This document shows, piece after piece, positions 53,701 through 59,675 of a DNA stretch of 64,000 bases; positions within the stretch are counted from its first letter, which is position 1; every line of letters starts with the position of its first letter. A model generated the notes under the pieces. That model searched no databases and was not told the DNA's origin. It saw nothing but the letters and a program-made list of their open reading frames with translations. A program made the position numbers and the translations under genes. The DNA is from M3007 sp040397785 (GTDB lineage Bacteria > Bacteroidota > Bacteroidia > Chitinophagales > Saprospiraceae). The stretch is from the NCBI GenBank assembly GCA_040397785.1, contig JBBAVI010000013.1, positions 17,354 to 81,353 on the forward strand. The letters are read 5' to 3'.

Positions 53701-53716
53701 ACTGGTGAATGGATGA
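50702..53716 (+). CDS. TPR-CHAT caspase-like protease
   Basis: 1004 residues from the ATG at 50702, which opens a signal peptide (MKKHGVLVLACCLFARIAFG). About 40-500 are repeats of TPR type (EAGLELAAILNIHAELYYQQ, GQLEEAEEIFKHCIAISEQ). About 640-1004 are the CHAT domain, a bacterial cousin of caspases: catalytic His845 in LHLATHGYI and Cys918 in VVLSACNTGLG, and the terminal QPFYWGSFVLVNG. CHAT proteases cut partner proteins when the TPR part senses a ligand. The signal peptide places this one outside the cytoplasm. The operon with sigma and anti-sigma-like genes suggests signal-driven gene control. Substrate unknown. Confidence 0.87.
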   Translation: MKKHGVLVLACCLFARIAFGQSNPVDSNFERLKVMVDAHEFASAFSLAVQIRDEAKRTNNPVSLELAKAEMGLGFVLVRMGKEIPADSVLNLAANICKNSEKEAGLELAAILNIHAELYYQQTKYDEALDLLKQVEAIRLKKLGENHISTLGIRNNVANLLMNMGQLEEAEEIFKHCIAISEQNGLTDHELYPVLLGGMAHALHYEGRYSLSIAFKHQEVEWQKQKQGDQHPLYIDAIGGLIEILNDAGNIEMVDSLLQLEIAYWKTTGDSLQLGESYQRLGIIQSGLGLFETAAENLFLAKKLIFQATENAIKRVLVLNAIADHYGRIAQYKTADEYYSAALLYLNNKEDRLLYPFVLLGKSEMLLEQHRNQEAGKLLKTIEKISQKDELQPVDKRTFLRLKAKLAMHLNNWKESAQWYKEAIMLEKSTFYNKDIIAQLLKAEAAMFAYFGKNKEAIAAIKEVLEIRKSTVFGLVAVLSDHQRQQISSDLESDFSLFANLLAKTPADSANNAEIINLQLFYKNLLEYASKKTQSVVLNSGDTTLLAAYAQWLDLREQINYAYQLPEADVEMLHIDVKQLEQMAQAFEKTFAHWGIYNLEQEKNIEWTAIRDALGPKEAAVNIVRFQLLENDVFRDTSRYLVSIIRAGMMQPEILFTEQGNELESFIIGQYQSEISRKKDLSPEIYNKIWAPIAPHLEGISTVYFSPDGIFHKINLNTLRKPDGTYLLEGISIMLVTNIRHILEQKLTTSGMEPGVAALFGNPAFKRNVLAQPIPTTAQNYREMLMDLTGNFELTPLPGSEREVRDIAQKLDGKKWTTAVFTGTEATEDNLKKVKSPKVLHLATHGYILNTEKQTNFKGFKRAQTDKNPAMRSMLCFTGAEDAIEGKYIPGQSDGILTAYEASVLQLEGTELVVLSACNTGLGKIQHGEGVYGLQRAFRIAGAKSLIMSFWEVEDAATALLMTTFYENWTSGMSKSDAFRKAQLVLKAKYPQPFYWGSFVLVNG

Positions 53717-54607
53717 GGATAATTATCCGCTTTTGGATTAGTATTTTACGTGAATTGCTTTTGCATAAACTCCAAGAACAAATGTTTTTTGGGCCTTTAT
53801 CTTTTTCCGCCTGCGTCAATAGATATCTTTTATCAGTGTCTGCATTAAAGATTAGAATTTCACCTGATTTTTCTTTGGGCACATTATTTACTACTAACAA
53901 TTTATCTTGATTCCTAGTAGGTGCATTAAGTATATCATAGGATGCATGAAAAGTATCAAACCTTATCACAAAGAATCAGAATGCATGTTTGCGAACGGTA
54001 CCATTAAATTTTGTACGACTGTGCGGGCCTAAGGAATTTCTACTCGGAAGATAACTAATTGATTTACAACACCGTAAAAAGCCTGATACTAACCTTTCAA
54101 AGCAAAGAAATTAGTTTAACAGAATGTTATTCGCTAAAAGCAAACCGATAACGGGGTACAGGCTCGCGTACCTTTTCGTTGGTCATAGACAGAAGGTTGG
54201 AAAACTTCTATGTCCCTGATGCCGTTTTGCCAACCTGACAAATCGTTCACTTTCTGTTAAACTGAATTTCTGATACTATATTATTATTGCTACAAAGGTC
54301 ATTGCTTTTTTTAAAGGCGTATGTTACATACTTGGGGTGTAATGTTATATTATTCACACGTTTCTATTGTAATAGTTGTTCGTCTTTTAGGTTTTATGGA
54401 TGACAGGCAACGGGTGGGGCTTTGTGCAGGTATTGCATTTGTATTCAGTCCGCCCAGAGCCGCTGCTGATTGAAAATATGAAATTTACAGGTATGAGTCA
54501 AAGTTCAAAATTGTTTGTCCAGCCGAACCACAGCCCGAATTTACAATTGGTGATGTTCGTTTGTCAAGCCACGCGTACACAAAATCCAATGTTGGCTGTA
54601 ATGGTTT
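53717..54607. other. Long intergenic region after the CHAT gene
   Basis: About 890 bp, A+T-rich. No gene recognised; short open frames on both strands overlap each other and lack family signals. The one hairpin seen is 54194-54236 (AGGTTGG/CCAACCT with an inner AAAAC/GTTTT). It marks the border from the core-like part of the window to the accessory part. Confidence 0.6.
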
Positions 54608-55154
54608 TCAGTTGTATCTGTTTCGGTATTCAATTGGTGTCAAATTAGTTTTACTTTTAAATAGTTTGCTAAATGATTGTAGATGTTCAAAACCTAATTG
54701 ATACGCAATTTCACTAACAGTCAAATAAGTTGTAACTAAAACTTCTTTTGCTTTTTCGATTAATCGATGGTGTATGTTTTGTTGTGTATTTTGTCCTGTC
54801 GAGCTATGTAACATATTGTATTGTGAGTACGCCAAGCCTTTCATCAATTGCCAAGCAGAAATATTGCTTGCACCAAAATACTTGATTTTTCCACTTCGTA
54901 CTAAATCGTCTTTATGGATCGAAAGATTTTTGATTGCCTGTCCAATCATTACTTCGGAAAGTCCTTCTGAATAAATGTTTGCCATGTCAATAAAATTCAC
55001 ACCTACTTCTGTGGCGGTTTTAATTTGTTCGTGCACGGCATTTTAGTCAAGATTGCCCGTGTAGCCAAAGAACCCTTTTTCTGCTATAGTTCATTGTGCC
55101 TAAACAAAGCGTTGAAACCTTCAAGCCTGTACTTCCTAAAATTTTGTACTTCAT
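54608..55154 (-). pseudogene. Aldo/keto reductase remnant fused to an AraC DNA-binding tail
   Basis: From the ATG at 55154 the frame reads MKYKILGSTGLKVSTLCLGTM, the start of an aldo/keto reductase. It then needs a frameshift near 55100 (GFFGYTGNLD) and crosses a TAA; beyond this come HEQIKTATEVGVNFIDMANI, EVMIGQAIKNL and DDLVRSGKIKYFGASNISAW with most of the barrel deleted. The frame then switches, without a stop, to an AraC HTH end (YLTVSEIAYQLGFEHLQSFS, PIEYRNRYN). Two gene families and at least three lesions, so it is debris of two neighbouring genes. Confidence 0.8.
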
Positions 55155-55207
55155 CATTTTTCATTTATTTGTGAAGTGCAAAGGTGGGTTCGTTAATAAG
55201 ATTTGAG

Positions 55208-55241
55208 TGTGTCCAAAATGCAGTTGATTGTGTTCAAAATG
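55208..55241. promoter_or_regulatory. Direct repeat, probable AraC-type operator
   Basis: TGTGTCCAAAATG (55208-55220) and TGTGTTCAAAATG (55229-55241) are 21 bp apart, two helical turns. They lie upstream of the reductase remnant, as expected for the site of the lost AraC regulator whose tail is fused to it. Confidence 0.5.
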
Positions 55242-55249
55242 AGTTTTAA

Positions 55250-55774
55250 TTATCTGTTATTTAATGGTAATTTCCAGTTAAATAAAGTTTCCGTTTCTCC
55301 ACTTTTGATGAAGTCATTATTTTGAAGTACTTTAAATGATGCTGTATTAGTTTTGTCTGTGGAAGCCATGATTGACTTAACCAATGGTTGTGTTTTTGCC
55401 CAATCAATAATAGCTGCGACAATTTCGGTCATATACCCATTTCCCTGAAATTCATCATACGTTCCATAGCCAATTTCGATTTCACCATTTGTATTGGGTT
55501 CGCCTACAATACATAAGTCCCCAATCATTTTGTTGTCGGCTTTTGAAATTGCTGTCCAAGGGGTTGAATACAAATAATTCTTTGTCTTGTCTGCCACATT
55601 TGGAAGTATTGTATTCTCCAACGCATCCTTTAATTCATCGGAGATTATTCTTGATGTTTCATTCAACCCCAATTCTGCTTCCAGTGAATTGTCACATTTA
55701 GCATATTTTACTAACTGCTCGTAAGTCAAAGGTTTTAATATAAGTCTTTTCGTTTCTATCATTTTTGTCATCAA
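55250..55774 (-). CDS. GNAT acetyltransferase, RimJ/RimL type
   Basis: 174 residues (170 if the start is ATG 55762, where the conserved MIETKRLILKPL begins). The RimJ/RimL core is visible: GEIEIGYGTYDEFQGNGYMT (acetyl-CoA loop) and STDKTNTASFKVLQNNDF. It acetylates an amino group of a protein N-terminus, antibiotic or small molecule. A promoter module nearly identical to that of the DHFR-family gene lies 75 bp upstream. It is the first of a series of short minus-strand genes. Confidence 0.85.
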   Translation of the reverse strand: MMTKMIETKRLILKPLTYEQLVKYAKCDNSLEAELGLNETSRIISDELKDALENTILPNVADKTKNYLYSTPWTAISKADNKMIGDLCIVGEPNTNGEIEIGYGTYDEFQGNGYMTEIVAAIIDWAKTQPLVKSIMASTDKTNTASFKVLQNNDFIKSGETETLFNWKLPLNNR

Positions 55775-55849
55775 TTTGTTTAAGTTTTCATTCGTTTTTC
55801 ATACTGACCATACAACACGTACATGCGCGAACGCCCCACGGCTATCCGG

Positions 55850-55880
55850 TAAAGATAAACCAGGAGCACTAAATCTCCAA
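55850..55880 (-). promoter_or_regulatory. Shared promoter module, copy 1 (before GNAT)
   Basis: 27 of 31 bases match 57562-57592. On the minus strand it begins TTGGAG and ends TATCTTTA, 20 bp apart, so it has -33 and -7 elements; the -7 is weakened by the last base. The text GCTCCTGGTTTATCTTT is identical in both. Confidence 0.65.
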
Positions 55881-55933
55881 GTTCCTGCAGTTTTTAAATT
55901 TATAAATCGGATAATGAATGATTTGATACTCGT

Positions 55934-56260
55934 CTAATCTTCTCCTTCAATGGTTATGTCCAAAAATTCACTACCAATATTCAGTCCGAGCAGTAAGTCG
56001 ATCGTTTCATTGTCCGCTGCGACAACGAGTAGTTTGTATGCATGCTGTTCGCCTGAAATTTCAACGTCCTCCATTGCTGTAATCCTAACGGTCATTGATA
56101 ACGACTTATTGAATGGCACATGATTCAAAGGTAAAGTTTTATCGTTTGTTCTGTGAATATGAAATATATTTTTGACTTGTGTTTCATTTGTCCACAATAC
56201 AACTTTGTTAATTACCACTCCCGCTCGCGCCAGGTGTTTAACCTTGCACCAATATTCCAT
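55934..56260 (-). CDS. Small protein of unknown function, 5' end inside a repeat
   Basis: 108 residues. The C-terminal 80 (HIHRTNDKTLPLNHVPFNKS... GLNIGSEFLDITIEGED) looks like a compact beta-rich domain, and codon use is normal. The first 20 or so residues are encoded by a degenerate palindrome of the GCTCGCGCCAGGT type (56221-56237), so the original N-terminus was probably replaced. No family recognised. It may be a fragment rather than a working gene. Confidence 0.45.
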   Translation of the reverse strand: MEYWCKVKHLARAGVVINKVVLWTNETQVKNIFHIHRTNDKTLPLNHVPFNKSLSMTVRITAMEDVEISGEQHAYKLLVVAADNETIDLLLGLNIGSEFLDITIEGED

Positions 56261-56362
56261 AGAAGCAAGTCAACCGCCCTATTTTTTTATTGTTAATTCC
56301 ATTGAGTTTTAAGTAGTCGCTCTACAAAACGCCTGCCCAGATGAAGAAGCTAGCGATAATAT

Positions 56363-56382
56363 GCCCACCGCAACAAGTCTAA
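56363..56382. repeat. Right-end relic of the 59-bp inverted-repeat element
   Basis: The 20 bp from GCCCACCGCAACAAG on match the right end of the copy at 63519-63577, including the terminal repeat. Confidence 0.5.
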
Positions 56383-56399
56383 TTTATGCAAATACGGTG

Positions 56400-56843
56400 T
56401 TAGCGATGCTGGCTTGATATCCAGGCTTGATAGGTCATTTCAAATTTGATTTCCTTTGTCCCGTGTGTTCCAACTTCCGTCCAGCCTGCCTTTCTGTAAA
56501 ATTTTTCTGCACGTGTGTTAAAAGCCGTTCCCAGCCAAACCGTGACGCTGGTTTGGGTAAAATACCAGTCCAACATGATATTATGTAGCTGTTGTCCGAT
56601 ACCCTTTTTCTCAAATTTTGGGTCTATAAACAGTGCCCATATATTATTTTCTTTCAAGTCAGCAATAGCAAAACCTATAATTTGCTGGTCAAGTTCGCAC
56701 ACCCAACCTTTTCCCCTTACGGTAATAAACGCTGCACAATCGTCGTCTGTCACTAAGTTAGGGTTAGATAAAGTGTTTTCAGTGACAGAATTTCTTACGA
56801 TTTGAATTTGTTGTATGTCGTCAATTGTTGCAGGTCTAATCAT
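56400..56843 (-). CDS. GNAT-family N-acetyltransferase
   Basis: 147 residues. ALFIDPKFEKKGIGQQLHNI is the acetyl-CoA-binding motif A, and AFNTRAEKFYRKAGWTEVG motif B. Opens MIRPATIDDIQQIQIVRNSV, standard for the family. It resembles enzymes often carried on mobile gene cassettes. Substrate unknown. Confidence 0.87.
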   Translation of the reverse strand: MIRPATIDDIQQIQIVRNSVTENTLSNPNLVTDDDCAAFITVRGKGWVCELDQQIIGFAIADLKENNIWALFIDPKFEKKGIGQQLHNIMLDWYFTQTSVTVWLGTAFNTRAEKFYRKAGWTEVGTHGTKEIKFEMTYQAWISSQHR

Positions 56844-56902
56844 GATCGTTTATTTTGTTCATTCATTCATTCACGTTTTATGCTTGTCAGATAGGCCACA
56901 AT

Positions 56903-56946
56903 GCGCGCGCTGGGTTCCACTATACGCGCACTGGATTCTACTGTGC
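56903..56946. repeat. Two decayed palindromes of the apex family
   Basis: CGCGCTGGGTTCCACTATAC and GCGCACTGGATTCTACTG lie in tandem with broken arms. The second runs into the 3' end of the DHFR-family gene and supplies its last residues (RARAQ) and stop codon. Confidence 0.6.
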
Positions 56947-57480
56947 TCGCGCACGTCTGTAATGAAGTTGCGTTAATCCTTTCTCAAACTGTTTTGTTGA
57001 AACAAGTTCTAATTTTTGTTCAGGTCTGCCGTCCTTAAATAGTTTTGTCCCGTTTCCAACTAAAATTGGAATAACAGAAATAGTAAACTCGTCAATTAGG
57101 TCGTATTGCAGGAGTTGGTTTACGATTTCTGCTCCACCATCACAAAATATATTTTTTCCGTTTTCGGATTTAAGTTTGTCAACAAGTGCTTTTAGATCTA
57201 CGGTATAAAACTTTACGGAACCAATCGTTGGTCTTGGTGTCCTTGTAATGATGTAGGCATCTTTGTCTGCATGTGGAAAGTCAAAACCCATCGATATCAC
57301 TTTGTCATAAGTTTTGCGTCCAACAATTACAGCGTCAACGGTTCTTACAAAGTCAGCATAACCATAATCCTGACCCTCTTGTTCTACAATAGAAAGAAAG
57401 CCCAGGTCGTCATTTGGTTTTGCAATGTATCCGTCTAAACTTGTTGCGATATATAATATTACTTTTCTGTCTGTTGCCAT
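56938..57480 (-). CDS. Dihydrofolate reductase-family (RibD C-terminal-like) protein
   Basis: 180 residues from the ATG at 57480, the start of MATDRKVILYIATSLDGYIA; upstream codons are within the promoter module. DAVIVGRKTYDKV, AYIITRTPRP and FCDGGAEIVNQLL mark the RibD-C/DHFR-like reductase fold. Members reduce flavin or folate precursors using NADPH and sometimes give trimethoprim resistance; here the substrate is unknown. Its last codons come from a palindromic repeat, so the natural C-terminus may be altered by a few residues. Confidence 0.85.
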   Translation of the reverse strand: MATDRKVILYIATSLDGYIAKPNDDLGFLSIVEQEGQDYGYADFVRTVDAVIVGRKTYDKVISMGFDFPHADKDAYIITRTPRPTIGSVKFYTVDLKALVDKLKSENGKNIFCDGGAEIVNQLLQYDLIDEFTISVIPILVGNGTKLFKDGRPEQKLELVSTKQFEKGLTQLHYRRARAQ

Positions 57481-57561
57481 TTTGAATTTTATTTTCTTTC
57501 CTAGTGGCGTTATAGCCTGACGAGTAATGCGTAGATAAGCGCACATGTCACGCACGCTTGG

Positions 57562-57592
57562 CAAAGATAAACCAGGAGCGCTCAACCTCCAA
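57562..57592 (-). promoter_or_regulatory. Shared promoter module, copy 2 (before the DHFR-family gene)
   Basis: Minus strand: TTGG, a 20-bp spacer containing GAGCGCTC, then TATCTTTG, a textbook Bacteroidota promoter (-33 TTG, -7 TAnnTTTG). Nearly the same 31 bp precede the GNAT at 55850-55880. Confidence 0.75.
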
Positions 57593-57644
57593 AAGCCGGC
57601 AAGTCTTAATTTTATTCAATTGATATTGAATGAATTATGGTAAA

Positions 57645-58589
57645 TTACTGACTGGTAAAGTCTCGTAGACGGTCTGCTAAATCTTCAATGTCGTCTTTCC
57701 TTGCAATTTGTTGAAGCCAGTTTTTGGGGATTGTGTCAAAGCCATAAAGTAGACCAGCAAGCCCTCCTGTTACGGCTCCTGTCGTGTCGGTATCTTCTCC
57801 TAAATTTACGGCTTTTAAAGTCGCTGCTTCATAATTGTCTGTTGTCATTAAACACCAAATACTTGCTTCCAAAGTGTGCAAGACATAACCACTGCTACTA
57901 ATTTCTTTCTCTGTTAATTCGTAAATATTTCCATTCAATAATCGATCAAATAATTTTATTTCTGCTGGATTTATTAAGCACGAATTTAAGTGATTGGGAA
58001 TTTCAGTTTGCAGCCTCTTATAAATTTCAAATTTGTCTATTCCATTTATTGTGTGTCGAGCAAATTCAAGATAATAATAGCAAGCAATTATAGAGCGAAT
58101 GTGTCCGTGCGTAATGGAGGAAACTTGTTTTGTGATTTGGTATCGCTCCGCAAGTTCTTTATCTTTGATATAAACGAGTAGTGGTAAGATTCGCATTAAT
58201 GAGCCGTTGCCATTATCTGAATCCTCCATTCCACCCGCTAATTCTGGATCACAGCCTCCTTGCAATCGTCTAATTGCTTGACTTGTTGCAATGCCAACAT
58301 CAAAAACATGGCCTCTTGGTGTCCAATAATTATGGTCAAGCCATGCCACAAAATTATTTGCAACATTCTTTAAACTAAATTCCTGTGTCAATACTTCGGC
58401 AAGGCAAAATGCCATAGAACTGTCGTCTGAAAATGTTCCCGCTGGCAGATTATAAGTTCCAAAACATGTCATATCCGTTACAGGCTTTTGTGAAATGGAT
58501 TGTCTGCTGTTGAACTCAACCGGAACACCCAAAGCGTCACCAACCGCAACTCCAAATAGTATATCCTTGTAAATGTTTCTCTCAGTCAT
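57645..58589 (-). CDS. ADP-ribosylglycohydrolase-family protein
   Basis: 314 residues from the ATG at 58589. It belongs to the DraG/ARH fold, which removes ADP-ribose from proteins using two metal ions. DALGVPVEFNSR and GTFSDDSSMAFCLAEVL (metal Asp pair) are at the N-terminus, and LGEDTDTTGAVTGGLAGLLYG (second metal site) at the C-terminus. The start overlaps the end of an EEP-nuclease fragment. With a TIR gene elsewhere in the window, NAD/ADP-ribose chemistry occurs twice, but no link is shown. Confidence 0.9.
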   Translation of the reverse strand: MTERNIYKDILFGVAVGDALGVPVEFNSRQSISQKPVTDMTCFGTYNLPAGTFSDDSSMAFCLAEVLTQEFSLKNVANNFVAWLDHNYWTPRGHVFDVGIATSQAIRRLQGGCDPELAGGMEDSDNGNGSLMRILPLLVYIKDKELAERYQITKQVSSITHGHIRSIIACYYYLEFARHTINGIDKFEIYKRLQTEIPNHLNSCLINPAEIKLFDRLLNGNIYELTEKEISSSGYVLHTLEASIWCLMTTDNYEAATLKAVNLGEDTDTTGAVTGGLAGLLYGFDTIPKNWLQQIARKDDIEDLADRLRDFTSQ

Positions 58590-58614
58590 TGGTTTGTTTT
58601 GGTGTCTCAATTGA

Positions 58615-58725
58615 AAATACTAATTTTTCAGGATGTTCACACTCTGGAACAACTAATATGTCTGGCTTGTAGGTTAGGATAAAGTCAGCCTTTTTCCTAA
58701 AAGCCATATTGCAGTTCCATGTTAA
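58615..58725 (-). pseudogene. N-terminal fragment of an endonuclease/exonuclease/phosphatase-family gene
   Basis: About 36 codons (LTWNCNMAFRKKADF, DILVVPECEHPEKLVF) match the start of an EEP-family phosphodiesterase, including the Asn and Glu of its catalytic core. It begins exactly where the DUF1016 fragment ends and stops being EEP-like before 58615. No catalytic domain remains. Confidence 0.75.
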
Positions 58726-59239
58726 CGTAGGTATCTTTGAATACATTGACCATATCTTGTGGCAACGCTTTATGTACATCGTTCAGTTGGGCATTGCCAA
58801 GCATCACCCTTTCATAGTAAGAAGCGTTTATTTGGCGTTCCAATTCTCTTTTAGAAAGGCGCTCATTCACACAAAGTCGCAAGTAAAATTCACGTTCTTG
58901 CGCGTTTTTGCAAGGCATTATCAGCCTATGGTGTGTCCAATCTAATTCTCGCACCAGTGGTGCGAGTTTTGGCTCGTCCTTATAGGTTTCATAAAATTGC
59001 TTCATCCGCCAAAGGTTTTGGGCAGAAAATCCCCTAACATTGGGTTCAGTTTTGACAATAAAATCCGCCAATTCTTTCACTACGGCTTTACCCCACACTT
59101 TTGTGCTTACTTGGTGGTGTAAGTACGCGCCAATGTTCCAGTAAAGCGTAACCAACTCGTGGTTTACAGCTTGATAGGCTCGATGTTTGGCTTCTGCAAT
59201 AAGCCTTGTTATATGCACAAATTGTTGTTCGAGTTCCAT
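58697..59239 (-). pseudogene. DUF1016 (YhcG-type) nuclease gene, truncated after its N-terminal domain
   Basis: 180 residues, of which about 172 match the N-terminal DUF1016/PDDEXK partner domain (LYWNIGAYLHHQVSTKVWGK, GFSAQNLWRMKQFYETYKDE, LDWTHHRLIM, ASYYERVMLGN). Family members are about 350 residues with a C-terminal PDDEXK nuclease; here the match stops at VFKDTYV (58724) and the frame runs 8 more codons through the EEP fragment. The nuclease domain is absent. The remaining N-terminal domain may still be made. Confidence 0.8.
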
Positions 59240-59253
59240 TCTTCGTGCTCAAT

Positions 59254-59346
59254 TTAGTTCAAGATGTCATCCGGTTCTCTTCCCAATTGCAAAATCGCTT
59301 TAGTTATTTCTTCAAAACTTCTTTCTTCATGTAAACAAAACCGGCC
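59254..59346 (-). pseudogene. Possible C-terminal tail of a lost gene
   Basis: The minus strand reads HGGRFCLHEERSFEEITKAI and then LQLGREPDDILN and a stop, with coding-like composition and no start codon. It begins at the palindromes 59356-59401, as if the rest of the gene had been cut there. Family not recognised. Confidence 0.35.
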
Positions 59347-59355
59347 ACCATGCTC

Positions 59356-59401
59356 GCGCTGGGTTCCACCCAGTGCGCCTATCCCCCGGGTTCTACCCGG
59401 G
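59356..59401. repeat. Two palindromes of the GGGTTC(C/T)ACCC family
   Basis: 59356-59376 has arms GCGCTGGGT and ACCCAGTGC over TCC, the same as 42110-42130. 59385-59401 has arms CCCGGGT and ACCCGGG over TCT. The text GCTCGCGC precedes the first, as in other copies. Confidence 0.9.
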
Positions 59402-59473
59402 TCCCCAAAACCGAAACTCCAGGTAAAAACAGTTTTACGGTAAACTCCAGTTACAAAAATAAGGAATACGAAG

Positions 59474-59652
59474 TATAATTGGCTCTAACTGGTAAAAAAA
59501 AACGACTTATAGCCAATTATCGGTCTATAATTGGCTGTAACTGGTAAAAAAAACGACTTATAGCCAATTATCGGTCTATAATTGGCTGTAACTATCAAAA
59601 AAACCGAGTTAAAGCCAATTATAGATCTATATTTGGCTTTAACTCGGTTTTT
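59474..59652. repeat. Tandem array of hairpin-forming units ending in a 54-bp near-perfect palindrome
   Basis: Units start at 59474, 59526, 59577 and 59628 (period 51-52 bp), each with ATAATTGGCT and its complement. Each unit can fold on its own. The last half-unit joins the third to make a palindrome at 59599-59652 with 27-bp arms and one mismatch (arm start AAAAACCGAGTTAAAGCC). It lies just downstream of the M60-like gene. Confidence 0.9.
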
Positions 59653-59675
59653 ATTAAACTTCTTGCAGCGCTGCG

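Noticed and set aside
53622..53969. 115-codon minus-strand frame at the CHAT 3' end
   Set aside because: A third lies inside the CHAT gene; the rest has no recognisable domain or start signal.
54400..54648. 82-codon plus-strand frame after the CHAT region
   Set aside because: No family signal, and it overlaps the end of the reductase-AraC relic on the other strand.
59474..59652. CRISPR array, because of the regular 51-52 bp period
   Set aside because: Whole units, not short repeats with unique spacers, are repeated, and each is self-complementary; no cas genes nearby.
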